Source: Hysterium pulicare CBS 123377 (taxonomy: Eukaryota; Ascomycota; Dothideomycetes; Hysteriales; Hysteriaceae). Taken from it: a DNA stretch of 64,000 bases. The position numbers and the translations under genes were made by a program. The notes beneath the pieces were generated by a model, which was not told where the DNA came from, ran no database searches, and saw only the letters and a program-made list of their open reading frames with translations. Below are positions 50,606 through 63,100 of this stretch, piece after piece. Within the stretch, counting starts at the first letter, position 1. Each line of letters begins with the position of its first letter. Where the stretch lies: NCBI GenBank assembly GCA_000467715.1, contig AJFK01000133.1:1-64000 (forward strand), read 5' to 3'.

Positions 50606-52154
50606 TCAATACTTCGGCGTAAACCTCAAAGTCTTCATCTGCACCATCGGATTCGCCTCAATCCCAAAGAGCGCATAGATCCACTTCAAAATAATAAAGA
50701 AGCTGTCGGGTTCACCCATGTGTTTCTTCCCCTCCACAAATCTAGCTTCCTTAGGCGCGCCATGCTGAAGACAGAGATAGTAATCGTCGATTGGGAAGAT
50801 TTCGTCTTCGGTGCCGTTTACGAGTAAGAGTCTAGCGCATCGAGGCATGTCGAGCGTGCCGTCATTGAGGAGGGAGAATTTGTCCATGGCTTCTTTTTTG
50901 AATTTCTCGACGTCGTTGCCATAGCCCCATTTGTAGGCTAGGGTGTTTGCGAGACTGGGAAGCTTGATTAGCGATTGAGGAGGTGGTGTGAGGAGATTGG
51001 GAGAGCTTACTCGAATGGGTATTCCAGGTGGTTGACTTCGTTCAACCATCTTGGATCGAACATATGGTGGCACCCGCCTCCCAAAGCCACCACGCCTGCT
51101 ACTCGATCCGGATGAGTATGCGCAACGCGGATGGCGTAGAATCCACCCGTCGAGAATGCCCAGATACACACTTTCTTCTTGTCGATGCGCTCTTGAGTGT
51201 CGATCCAGTCGAATAAACTCGAATATTGTCGGTCGGGTGATTTGGGATCAGAGGGGTCAGCGGGAGAGTCGCCGGTTCCAGGAATTTCGAGAACGATGGT
51301 GGCAACGCCTTTTTGGCGCCAGCCCTCCATCCAAACGGCAAGTTCGGTGCGGTAGCCGTCGAGACCAGTGAATATTATGACGAGAGGGGCGGGATTGGAG
51401 GCGGAAGCTGTGGAGGGTAAAAGGTGATAAATGGGGATTTGGGAGCCTTCGCCTTCGATGGCGTATTTGTGTGGAACCATGATTTCCTGAACGGGATGTT
51501 CGCGGAGACTAAGGTTTGGGGGTTAGTATCCAGGTGCTGAGTGATCGGGGGTAGTTGAAAATACCCAAGGCCTTTTATGCAGAGCTTTTTGCCCTCTGCC
51601 CAGGCATATTTCTGTCGTTCGGACCGCGGCGCTGGAAAGCGGGAGATGCGATATACAGCTGATGCACGTCTAATATGTCTGCTTAGCCTCGAGTCTTTGG
51701 CGGCATTAGAGTACAGAAATCATACAGGTAGTATTCGGATGCCTTTTCTTTTTCGCCAGCGTTTTCTGCTTCTTCCGCTATCCTCGTAAGTCTCTCGGCC
51801 TGAGGGAAGTACATGGGCGCATATTCATCCCAGTCATATGGCTCTTTGAAATCTTCCTATGAGCGAAAGTCAGTAATCTTTTGATTGAGACAATACCAGT
51901 GAGATCATGCCTTCACGAGCTCATCTACTATTGGTTGGAAGTCTTTTGTTGTTCCGAACATGAAAGGATAGACACCCATCTCTGCCTGGGAAGAGGATAT
52001 CAGCGTCGTGCACGATTTGGATTGGACTTGCGTCTTATGTGTTGCGTACTGGTGCCTTCCATTTCGTCTCCCAAAGCTGTTTGTAAGACTCATGGTGAGC
52101 TGCTGTTTTCTTCAAGTTATCTTTGATGAAGAAATCATTGTTTGGAGCTGCCAT
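50606..52154 (-). CDS. Ayg1-like alpha/beta hydrolase
   Basis: Six exons (52154-52050, 51985-51917, 51856-51726, 51669-51565, 51508-51011, 50954-50606) give 418 residues, all phase-consistent, close to the roughly 400 usual for Ayg1. Seen: an N-terminal helical part (MAAPNNDFFIKDN, AEMGVYPFMFGTTKDFQP); VIIFTGLDGYRTE; the nucleophile elbow WAFSTGGFYAIR with S256; the acid LLLVNGTEDEIFPIDD with D353; and GKKHMGEPDS with H381. Known: Ayg1 shortens a heptaketide naphthopyrone to the pentaketide precursor of DHN melanin, and homologues of unknown role are common in fungi. No polyketide synthase lies within this window, so the substrate is not set by context. It is divergent from hexokinase (1.5 kb). 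The second exon's donor could be GTGAAG, or an alternative GC donor six bases later, shifting only two residues. Confidence 0.78.
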
Positions 52155-53636
52155 CTTGAAATATTTTGGAGGCGGCTAAATCACTGAGCAAAGCAACAAT
52201 GTATGAAAAGGTGGAAGCAAGTTGGCGGATGAGCAGATATATATTTTGCGACTCGCAGAATCAATACTGAAGTCCGGTTGACATTCTCAGCGACCCGCAG
52301 CTTGCGTTACTAGTCCATTTGTACGAGGTGGTGAATGGTCGTGCCAATTGGATGTCCGCGTGGGGAGCCGGTGCTGACATAACCGAAGACAGATGATGTC
52401 GGAGGGGAGCTTTTCGCCCTCCGAAACAACATCGGTGAAAAGGGATCGCGAAGTAGAACATGCTCAGCATGTTCAAATGGATTCATATCCATGAATGCCT
52501 AAGTGTAGATGTTGAGGTTCGAGAGTAGGGCCCCTACATGATCCCCCTCAGCCCTATCAGCCACACCTCTGGTCCCCACTATTAGTGGCCTGTGGATACA
52601 CTCAAGCGGGTAGCAGGGTGTTCCGTTCTATAAGTGCAGATGGAGAATGCTCCGAGATAGTGTGCGTGAGGGTTTGGCTGGAAAGAGCCCGGCTATTCAG
52701 GTAGCTTAGATGAAGCTTAGTTTGGCATGCATAGAACAAATGGTTCTGTGCCCCATTAGGATCTGGATAACAACCGGCCCAGAACCTCAACAGCCCTTAC
52801 GCTTGCAAAGAGAAATGCACTTGAACGAACAGCCTTATCTCCGTTCTGAGAGCTGTCCTTGGTATTGCGAACCATGGCTATGAGCTGTAGCGTGTTGGGA
52901 ACTTTGACACCGAGAAAAAGGGTGGGTACTCGAGATGCAGCCAAATGGTGCTCCCAAATGAACGGCAGCGGGATCATCAGCCCTATGGTCAAAGTGGACA
53001 TGCATTGATGTTGAGGAAGATAAATTGAGTTGAAGGTTGAGATCTGCCCAGGGGTGAAAGATGGCCCGTGCCCAGAAGGTTTTGACGATTCCTGGACGTC
53101 ATTCCCGGGCCTCTTCGGGAGGATGCGTGGGGCATTTCCGGCAGAGAAAAGTGTTGTCGTCCAACAACAATCCATATTCATTGCGCATTCCCTCTCACCA
53201 CCTCAATTGGTATGTATCGTCCAATTCCTACGTCTTCATATCACCCCACTTCATCCGATCCTAGTCAGGACTCACGTTTCTGCCTTCACAATCCATGCGC
53301 GCAGCTGTTTGGCGGGGTAGCTATCCCTCTTCAGCATTACTCCACGGGCTTACCAAGCCTTATGATACTGCCCAAAGAGAACGGCATCATGCTAAAAAGC
53401 AATGCTCTCCGCTACAATTTGTCCTCACGCATGACCTTCGCCCTTTTTATCCCTCATCCCGCTCACACACTGGCACTGCTTGGTTAAATTCAACTTTATA
53501 CTGACAATTTGCGTTAAGAGACCCTTTCCCGAGCACCTCCATCTCCGGGCCTTCACTCCACCTCTATCTTTCCTCGAGTATTATTAGATACCCCCGTCCC
53601 TCCTTACCCCGAGGAAAAGCGAAACAATTGGCAAAT
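52155..53636. other. 1.5-kb divergent promoter region of Ayg1-like gene and hexokinase
   Basis: A minus-strand open frame at 52756-53181 (141 codons) has some hydrophobic character but no recognised motif, so I do not call it a gene. Pyrimidine-rich sequence from about 53180 to 53600 is typical of a strong fungal promoter and 5' leader for hexokinase. Confidence 0.45.
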
Positions 53637-55408
53637 ATGGTTTTCGGTGCTAGGAAGGCGCCCTCCCGAAAGGGTACGATACAATGCATACCTCGTTTGG
53701 AAGGAGAGTTTTGGTGTTGATGCTTTATCATAGGTTCCATGGCCGATGTGCCAAAGGATCTCCTAGACCAGATCAAACGACTGGAAGAGCTTTTTACCGT
53801 ACCCAAGGAGAAGCTTAAGGAGATTACGGAGCACTTTATATCGGAGTTAGACAAAGGTACAGTACTTTTGTCCCGCGCCAGTTTCTCAGTATGTTGAATT
53901 GCGACCAGGTTTATCGGTAGAGGGCGGATCCATCGTGAGTTCGCGTTACAGATACCCCGTAGTTATGTCAGCTAACCGATAAGCCTATGAACCCTACTTG
54001 GTGTATGGAATTCCCCGACGGCTATGAGACCGGCACATTTCTCGCCCTCGATATGGGTGGAACCAATCTTCGAGTTTGCGAGGTCATTTTAGCAGAAGAG
54101 AGGGGCGAATTTGACATCATACAATCAAAATACAGAATGCCAGAAGAGTTGAAGACGGGCACGGCGGAGGAATTATGGGACTACGTTGCGGACTGCCTGC
54201 AACAGTTTGTCGAATACCACCACGAAGATGAAGAACTCGATGAGTTACCGCTTGGTTTCACCTTTTCCTACCCTGCCACTCAGGACTACATCGATCACGG
54301 CGTTTTGCAGCGATGGACGAAAGGCTTTGATATTGAGGGTGTTGAAGGCAAGGATGTAGTACCTCCATTTCAGGCAGCGCTTGCGGAAAGGGTATGTCGG
54401 TCCTTGCTCGCCAAAATTCAATATGTTCCGTTTTCTTCCGACTGACAACATCCTCGTTAGGGCGTTCCTATCAAACTCACAGCACTCGTAAATGATACGA
54501 CTGGAACCATGATCGCCTCCGCATACACTGATCCAGAAATAAAAATCGGTTGCATTTTTGGAACGGGATGCAATGCAGCTTACATGGAGGACTGTGGTTC
54601 GATACCTAAGCTGGCACACATGAACCTGGATCCCAAACTTCCTATGGCAATCAACTGCGAGTGGGGAGCTTTTGATAATGAGCACAAAGTTCTGCCTCGC
54701 ATCCCGTATGATATCATTATCGACAAGGAGTCTCCTCGGCCTGGACAGCAGTCGTTCGAGAAAATGGTTGCAGGCCTGTATCTTGGAGAAATCTTCCGTC
54801 TCGTGCTTCTAGATCTCCATGCCAATCCCGACGTCAAAATTTTCGAAGGTCAGGATGTTGGCAAGCTGAAGAAACCATACAGTCTTGATGCTTCCTTCCT
54901 TTCTTCGATCGAAGAGTAAGTCAACCCACATATCCTTGCCCATCGGACCACAACTGACATGCTCAGGGATCCCTTTGAGAACTTATCAGAAACTCACGAT
55001 CTCTTCCAAAGCAAACTTTCAATAGTCGCCACGAAGCCGGAACTTGAGCTCTCCCGAAGACTAGCCGAGTTGATCGGTACCCGTGCAGCACGCCTCTCTG
55101 CTTGCGGTGTTGCTGCCATCTGTAAAAAGAAGGGCTGGACGTCTTGCCACGTTGGTGCCGACGGATCTGTCTTCACCAAATACCCTCATTTCAAGGCCCG
55201 AGGCGCTGCCGCATTGAGAGAAATTCTGGACTGGACAACACGCAAAGATCCGATCGAGCTCCTGCCTGCTGAGGACGGTAGTGGTGTCGGCGCAGCGCTC
55301 ATTGCAGCATTAACATTGAAACGTGTCAAGGCCGGACAGAATGCGGGCATCAAAGATCCGGAGGCCATGCTAAAGGGGACGAAAGGCGAAAAGAGTGATA
55401 AGATGTAG
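53637..55408 (+). CDS. Hexokinase
   Basis: Six exons (53637-53673, 53734-53856, 53909-53934, 53984-54391, 54461-54915, 54967-55408) give 496 residues, the usual fungal hexokinase length. The tiny first exon encodes MVFGARKAPSRKG, the short basic leader common at hexokinase N-termini; the third exon is only 26 nt (LSVEGGSI). Seen: LALDMGGTNLRV (ATP phosphate 1), GFTFSYPATQDYIDHG with the hexose-binding segment, LVNDTTGTMIAS with the catalytic Asp, IFGTGCNAAYMED (phosphate 2), INCEWGAFDN and the adenosine-region GSGVGAALIAAL. It phosphorylates glucose and fructose at the start of glycolysis. The leader and motif set favour the hexokinase clade over glucokinase. An ATG within exon 2 (53739) would give a shorter protein lacking the leader. 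It converges on the FG-repeat gene. Confidence 0.92.
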
Positions 55409-57374
55409 AACTCCATGTACTTGAATGTGAATCTTAATGCGTTTAGAGGTTGGGCTCCAGAGCGGTTTGAATATTTGTCACGATATCAAGGTACATTTGA
55501 GATGGCTTTGGCTATTGTATTCTCATCAATAAATGAGGTATAGATCTGAATTGCATAAGTCGCTTGCCGACGCTTGCTCTGGCCTATGGCAGTATCGCTT
55601 CCTTAGTTTTAAAGTCATAGAGTGAGTCAGCCTTCTGATGGTTTATTTCGAGCCTTTGAATCAAATACTTAACGAGTGTCTCGTCTTGATCTTTCCCTCA
55701 AAAGATCATAGACCAATCCACATCATGCGAAAAATAATGAATCATATCAAGCACGTGACCTAATTAATCTCATGCACGGATCGGTGAACGCGGCATTCAA
55801 CTTGCTAACACCTTTCTGGCACATAAATAAATGATCATATGGTTCGTTGCTTTACTCGCCATAAGGCCCAAGGTTTCTCAGTGATATGGGACGGGTAGTG
55901 TAGGCTTTTGCAGTCAACCAAAAATAAAGCAATTCCCGAGACAGCAACCAAGCTTAACGTTCCTTCTAAACCTTGAACCTAACAACGTGGAATGGCCTGC
56001 TATCAAAGGGCTTCATTTCATCCAGACACCCCCTTCCATCTAGAGGTGAGCCCGTTATCCTAAACCAACCTCTTAGCTAAAGGAAGACTTCTATCTAATA
56101 GTACTAAAGAAAAAAAAGTATCTTCGTGAAATATTAAGAAAATAGAAATAGAACAATAATAAAATTAAAGAGCGTATCAACCTCAATACGTCGTATAACA
56201 GACGATAGCCAGCTTACACAGAGCTCCATGCTGAGCGTCTAGAGTACGGTACTGTAGAAATAAAGAAAAAGTGTTCCATTTTCAACTCTCACAGACCTCC
56301 GCTTCATTAACCAGCACCTCCGACGCTTCCTGTCCAAGACGACCACGAACTGTCATTGCGATAACAGCCCGCAGATTCTTCTATACCACATGCTGGCTAT
56401 CATATCTGAAGTGACCTCAATCTCAACGTATGGCGCCGGCTGTTCAACGTATCTTTAACCCTAAACCCTGTAATGGCACCAGCATATTCCAGGCTCCGGA
56501 AATATTTACAGTTCCGTAGATAATCCCGCTCTACAGCATCGAAATTCGAGAAGCAAGACGCGGACACGGGAGAACCGGACGCAGGGGCATGGAGGCTGTG
56601 ATATACGCCAATTGAAGCTCAGACTGTGCATCCAGCCAGCCTATACCCGCGCACTCGTAGAAATATACTGTTGTTTTCGTGGTCGAAGGAGATGGTCGTA
56701 GTCAGGCAGATGTGCAGATCTACGAGGGAGTCCCGGGATTTTCGGTTTACGGCGTAGTGGAAGTGGGCCCTTGAGGAGTTTGTCTGGATGCTGGGAATGG
56801 AGTGTGTGGAGTGGAAATGTTTGGTTGAGTTCTAGGACGAAGTAGCAGGGGTTTGGGAGGGTGAGGGTCTGGATTTGATGATGGATAGCGGGGAAAGAGT
56901 GGGAAGAGAGCTATGGTTGGTATAGAGCTAGAATGCTTTTTTAAGGGTGTTGAATGGCTTGGGTGGGAGGTAGGAAATAAGATTGCCGTGGATCAGTGCA
57001 GGGATATATAGGCAGGTTTGTGTCGTGTGGTAAGAAGAGTAGTCCTAAGAAGCAGGTTTCTAGATTAAAAGAGTGTAGAAAAAGTTTATCATAATCTATA
57101 CTCTTTTCTCTACTATCTTAAAATAAAATAGAGATTTTGTAGTATCAGCTAGATAGGCACACAGCGGTAAGTTTAGTTAGAGCCGCTTCGCAGAGTCCAA
57201 GCCATCTAGGTAAACAGCGAGATAGGGCATAGGGAGGACGGGCGATACCTCACATCATCACTTACAATAAGCTGGCATATCCACACTGAAGTATTAGACA
57301 AGAATCTTATTGCATATCTAGAGTCTTGAAAAAGGGGTATTGTGGAAAGTATCTACAAGAAGAGGTATTATAAT
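55409..57374. other. Two-kilobase convergent intergenic region
   Basis: This lies between the converging hexokinase and FG-repeat genes. AT-rich patches occur at about 56090-56180 and 57060-57140, the second holding an imperfect inverted pair (AAAAGAGTGTAGA and TCTATACTCTTTT). The minus strand between about 56950 and 56390 keeps a broken coding-like texture without a clear start or family, possibly a decayed gene. No RNA gene was recognised. Confidence 0.4.
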
Positions 57375-59491
57375 CTAATTTCTCGAACCTCGCATCGTTG
57401 TAAAAGCAGATCCAGATCCAAATATACTAGACGGACCAGATGAGCTACCAAAACCAGCTGAACCACCAAAGCCACTGTTTGATGGTTGTCCAAAGCCGCT
57501 GTTCTGCTGCTGAGCAGAAGAAGAGCCGAATCCAGAGAACGGATTAGAGGCTGGGCGGGAAGTACCCCAGGGAGGCAAGTTGCCGAAAGACGAGGGTGCG
57601 TTGTTGTTACCGAAGCCAGAGTTATTGCCAGAAGAGCCAAAGAGTCCGGAACCGGTGGTTGGAGGAGCAGAAGAGGCGTTGCTAAAGACGGAAGGTCCGT
57701 TGGGTGCGACGTATGATGGTAGACCTGTTAGTTGGGCGAAGACAGAGCTGCCACCTTGTGGGGCGCCAGAGGTATTCATCGGGTTGTTCCCAAAGACAGA
57801 GCTGTTGTTCCCGTTCGATGGGGCGAATACGGATGAGCCATTATTATTAGGCTGGTTGTTTTGCGCGGCAAGTTGAGCTCGTACTGGGCCGAGGACACTG
57901 AAGGGGTTTGATTTGACGGTCTGAGGCTGAGCTTGAGGAGCAGCGTTGTTCGTGCTATTAGTCGAACTTCCGAATCCAGAATCGCGGAACGGTTGACTGC
58001 TGTTGTTGGTATTGGCAGAAGAAGGGATGATCTGGCCGCGAGGACCAGATTGATCGTCGTCTATTCCGGCCTCAGAGTCAGACAGTCATGAGGAAATGTC
58101 AAATCAGGCCGACTTACCATCAAGCCGACGTTTGTTACCTCGCGGAGCTTGGTTGGTAGACTGCTGGGTACTGGACTGATTAGTGATTGCAGGGTTCGTA
58201 TAACCAGGTGGGCCAATAACTAGATTCTTGTCAGTAGCTACCAGAGGTATAAGCCGAGGGGAAGAGGGAATAACTTACCATTGACCGATTTGGCCCGGCA
58301 ACAAGCGGCTTTAAACTCTTTTACTTGCTGACGATGTTGTTCAAGTCGTTGCTGGATCTGCGCCTGAGCTTGCTGGTGAACCCCTTGCTGAATCTGTTGC
58401 TGGACTTGCTCCTGAACCTGCTTCTCAATTTCAAGCTGGACTTGAGCCTCGACTTGTTGTTGGGCTTCGCGTTGAAGCTCTTCCCGCAGTTTTTGCTTCT
58501 CCTCCTGTTCCTGCTGTTGTAGCAATTTCTTGACTTGACTCTCTTCTTCTGCAAAGTGGTCCACATTAGTCCCGAGAAGGTATTCGAGGGTGAAGACGGA
58601 ATGCTCCTGATATAAGCGCATCATTCGAAAAACCGCTCCACGATTCTCGTAGTTGGTCTTCATGAATCTACTCAACGTATCCAAGAGCTTCTCGAGTCTG
58701 TCATGCGTTCGTTCCAGCTCATTAGGCTCGCCGCCCTGACATCGCTTGATAATAGCGCGCGTTGACTGGAGATCCCTAGCTTGGTCCTCATTTTTGGATC
58801 GAAGTTCATTTCGTTCCTTTTCCAGGTCGATGTTTTGGGATCGGAGCTTCTTAATGATCTGCTCCTGCTCTACAACCGTTTTATGGAGCTCCAAAACCTT
58901 CTTATCCCTGGCGATGTTATTGTCAACGAGCGCTTGCTTTAGCTCAGAGACTTGCTGGTTCAGCTTTGTGCGTTCGGTGGTGGTCTCGCCAAGGTGGGAC
59001 TTAAGTCCTAAGATCTCCTTGTTCTTCTCCTCGGCCACCTTGTCTTTTGCTTCAGTCGCATCCTTGAGAGCGGTTTCGATGGCAGCAAGATCCTTCGACA
59101 ACTTGCCTTTCTCTTGGTTGAAGCCGTCGACCGTGTTTTTGTAATGGGTCGCATCGATCATCGAGTGATGAAGCGTCTTAGCAGCGTTGAGCTCGGCTGT
59201 CACTTTGGCAAGACGTTCTTTGACCCCTTCCAAAGCCACAGCATCCATTCCCTGATGGCGTCTCGTGCAGAGCTTGACCGACTCCTGTAGACGGTCACGG
59301 TCTTCTTTCAGCTTCATGAAAGCGTTGTGCTGTAATGCTAGCTTGTTTTTGAGATCCCAGTTCTCGTCCTGGGCATCAAACAGCTGCTGTACCTCGTAGT
59401 CGTTGGCTACGGTTGCATAGCTCTTGGCTCGCGCTGGTCTTCCCATGTTTTTGTTGGAAGATGTTGTAAATGTTCGCTGTGAACGAGGCAT
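57375..59491 (-). CDS. Coiled-coil protein with C-terminal FG repeats (nucleoporin-like)
   Basis: Three exons (59491-58279, 58219-58118, 58060-57375), introns 59 and 57 nt, give 666 residues. A second in-frame ATG at 59446 is an alternative start. Seen: about 330 residues of heptad-rich coiled coil; a Gln-rich helical run (about 340-395) with repeated QxQ/QQQ; then from about residue 440 to the end a low-complexity Asn/Ser/Gly/Gln region with many GFG, VFG, SFG and GLFG-like motifs. FG repeats line nuclear pores and bind transport receptors. In Nsp1-type nucleoporins the FG part is N-terminal and the coil C-terminal, so here the order is reversed. No CCCH zinc finger of the Amo1 type is seen. 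It could instead be an RNA-granule or filament-like protein. Confidence 0.65.
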
Positions 59492-60190
59492 TGATGAAAA
59501 GCTTGATGGATGTCGGATATGTATGGCAGTGTCGGTGTCTGAATGTGGTGGAGATGGGTAGTTGTGGGTAAATTGAGGTCGGATTGAACTCCCGTGAATG
59601 ATTTTGAGTGAAATGATACGCCACCGAACAATGATTGGGAGAAGAGGTGCTCGAAGCAGAGTAGTTGATCTGCTGTTGATGTAGTATTGATGTTGTTGAT
59701 CTCGGAAAAGAATTGCTCAGAAAGCGAGTTGCTGTAGTCCAAACCAGAAAGCAGTTGATGTAGACTGAATCGAAAATGGTGACTGAAGTCAAACGCGACG
59801 CTAGTTTTAAATAGAAGCCCAGTCTCGCCATGGCACGTCCGCGAGCCTATGTTCGGTGAACGTCTTTTCCGGTCCGGCACCGCCTCTCGTGTGGGCGAGT
59901 ATAGGCCCATTAAGACCACATGATGCGGGCGTCCTCAAGCTCGCCCGCGTTGGGGTTTAGGTGGTTTTGGTTTTAGACACGAGGGAGGTAGTGATGATCA
60001 TCGTCGCACATAATTAAGAACAAGCTGGACTATAGTTGATGCTAAACAGTATCAGTAATATAGAGAACGATCAGTGTAGCATAAAAAATGAGAAAGGGAG
60101 GCTTTGTGTTTTAGGATAAGCCTATGGGCACTTAAGACCTTCTCCCGCCTTCCACCCCTTTACATTGTGTACAATCAAACCGCTAGTTCC
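59492..60190. other. Intergenic spacer upstream of the FG-repeat gene
   Basis: About 0.7 kb holding the promoter of the minus-strand FG-repeat gene and the terminator of the ABC transporter gene. Short frames at 59.4-59.9 kb are leader or shadow sequence without motifs. Confidence 0.45.
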
Positions 60191-63100
60191 TCAACATACT
60201 TTCTCTTTACCTTTACCGCTCCTTTTCGAAGCGTTAAACAACCTCCTAAACACAGTATCTCTCCCGAGGAGATTCTGTGGGCTGTCAAACTCCGCCAATT
60301 TGCCTTCATCCATGACTGCAACACGGTCGTAGTCCAAGATGGTATGGACACGATGTGCAATTGTGATGACAGTCCGATCGCGGAATTCAGTACGGATTAG
60401 GCTTTGCATGAGTTCATCGGCTTCCCTATCAACGCTGCGGAGTGAATATGATCAGCGTTCACCCAGTAGCTGGCAGCGAAGAAGGCTTGGGAGACTCACC
60501 TGCTCGTGACCTCATCCATCACCACAATTTTCCCCGGTCGCAACATAGCCCTCGCAAGGCAGAACAGCTGCTTCTGGCCATGACTTAGCGTATCATCCCC
60601 AAACTGGGCATCTAGCCCGCCCTTTCTCTGAATCGTCTCCCACAGCTGCACTTTTTCTAAAACCTCCTGGAGATGCTCATCATCAGCATCTTCGTAAGGG
60701 TCTACATTCTGGCGGATGGTGCCATTGAGGAAGTATGGATCTTCGCCCATAGCGTTAAGCCGCGTCCGGATGTAATGGCGGGGGATGGTGGAAATGTCGA
60801 GGCCATCAATGATGATCTTGCCGGCGCTCAGCTCGATCATGCGGAAGAGTGCGAGTGTCAGTGTGCTTTTCCCACTACCTGTGCGACCGCAGATTCCGAG
60901 CTTTTCACCGGGCTGAATAGAAAGGGAAACATCGTCCAGGGCCTTCATTTTGGCGTCCGTACTAGTTTTGAAGATATCAGCGTGCTGCTTAAGGACATCA
61001 GTGCTTTGCCATTGTACTGCTACATACCCGTATGACGCTGCCACATTTTGTACCTCAACATGGCCTCTGCTTGGCCAATCTGCCGAGGGCTCCTGGTTCT
61101 CAGTTAGCAAATTTTCATCGGCCGTCTCGGTCGTAAACCGTTTGACTCTAGCGACTGCTCCAATAGATGTCTCCATCTGAGTCCAAAATAGAATCCCCAA
61201 TCTGAGATTCGCTGTGAACGAGATTAACTGGGTCAAAGAAACACCCGTGAAGCCGACGGAAATAGTATCGCGCATCCGAACAGCAACGGCTACGACTAAG
61301 ACAGCAAGCGCAGCCGTTATGAGATCGAGCACCAGTGTTAGCCAGGTTTGGATCATGTACATGAGATAGAATGGCTTTTGAGAGTTGTCGACTAATTCGT
61401 GGTTTTGCTCGATGGACGCTTGTTGCCAGCCGAACGCCCGAATGGTGGCAAGTCCGCTGAGCGACTCGATGAATTGGGTACTAAATGAAGAATATGTAAG
61501 TGGATTGATAATTAGAGTGCGATGCCATTTGGCCTATCAGTGCTGTACAGAAACCACTTACTAAACCGGCGCCTTTTCTTCCAAGTCTAGGAAGCGCATT
61601 TGTCGTGATGTTCGAAGGTAGTATCTCTGAATAAAATAGTATACGGCAATGAGCATCGGGAAACTAATTGCTACGTAATAGGCTGCTGAGGCAATAAGGC
61701 CCATTTGAGCAAAGCAGACAAGTAAGTCTATGGATTGTTATATCAGCTATTGAGCTGATACAGTAGATCCCGGGGAAAACACACTTGCTGCGACACACAT
61801 CACCGCTAGAGGAAGGCTTGAGTCAAGGAGCTGCATGTCTTGACTGAATCTATGGTTGATTTAGTCTTCAAGTAAATGAGTCCGTTCGACCATGGAGCAT
61901 ACCTGGTGGTGATTGACCCCGTATCGGTCTTGCTAAAGAAAGACATTGGGGCACTACGGTAACAAATTAGCTCTCCACTGCTGGAAATGATTCCATGACT
62001 TACGACATGACCGCTTGTAGTGTTAGCTGATGCAGACGTAGTCCAGACTTCTTAGCCATAATGTTAAAAGAGAACCTGTCATGAGGTTAGAGCACAACGA
62101 TGCAGATTAGCCACCATCTACGACCTGTTGGTCACTTACCATGTCATAATACCGAAACTCAGGAGCCCCGCGACTTGCAGCACAGCGTATACTCCAAGGT
62201 AATAACCAGTCTTGCGATTGGATTGAGACGCATTGGAGTCCGTATACCATTTAAGCCAAATAGCTACTCCGGAATAAGTAATGCAGATGCAATATTCTAG
62301 GCGTAGGATCACTTACTCGGAAATGTGGAAAAGAACGCCCAGCAAACCTCTAATACCAAAAAGGTAACCGTAAAATACCAACCAATGATTTGGAAATAGA
62401 ATCGATAAACGGACCAATCTCCTAGCTGTCTGCTCCTATCTGAGGACACAGCTGGGCTTGGTACGCACTTTTTCTCCCCACGAGAGAATGTAACGTCCGA
62501 CGTGGAATCACCCTCATTGTCATCCTCTTTACTTGCGGCATCACCCGTGTGCTCCAAACAGAAGGTTTGAACGTAGCCATTGGAAGCGTTGAGCTGTGAG
62601 AAGGTACCCTGTTCGACGATTCTGCCCTCACTGGACAAGGCGATTATGTGGTCAGCCATTGGCAGTAAGTTAACTGAGCAGCCATGTTAGTGGGAAGGCC
62701 AAGTTCTGCAGAGGTAAAATGGGATAATATACCTGCGTGAGTAGCAATTATGACCGAAGTCTTCCACTGGCGTAGTAAGCCTTGAGGCCCGAAAAGACGG
62801 TCAACGATATTCCTCTGCGTTCTAGCATCCAGACCGCTAAAGACATCATCGAAAATTGCAAAGTCTTTCTTCGCATAGACGGCCCGCGCTATAGCAACTC
62901 TTTGTTTTTGACCGCTGCTCAACGAGATACCCTTGCTCCCAATCCTGGTTCGGTCCCCTTCTGGAAACGATGTAATATCTCTCTCTAAATCGCAGCTGTG
63001 GCCTTTTAGCCTCCTAATTTACGATGAACGACTTGAGATTATTGCCTACCTGTATAGTACGGCCTTGTAGAGTTCTTGGTCAAAGATTGAAAAGCCGATA

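Noticed and set aside
52756-53181. 141-codon minus-strand frame between the Ayg1-like gene and hexokinase
   Set aside because: A hydrophobic stretch is visible, but there is no family match, no clear promoter separate from hexokinase, and other frames overlap it.
56455-56470. AACCCTAAACCCT-like telomere-type string
   Set aside because: Only about two degenerate units, with no subtelomeric context. Chance similarity.
56390-56950. Coding-like texture on the minus strand in the hexokinase/FG-protein spacer
   Set aside because: The apparent peptide is broken repeatedly and has no recognisable start or family signature. It might be a decayed gene, but this is too weak to list as one.
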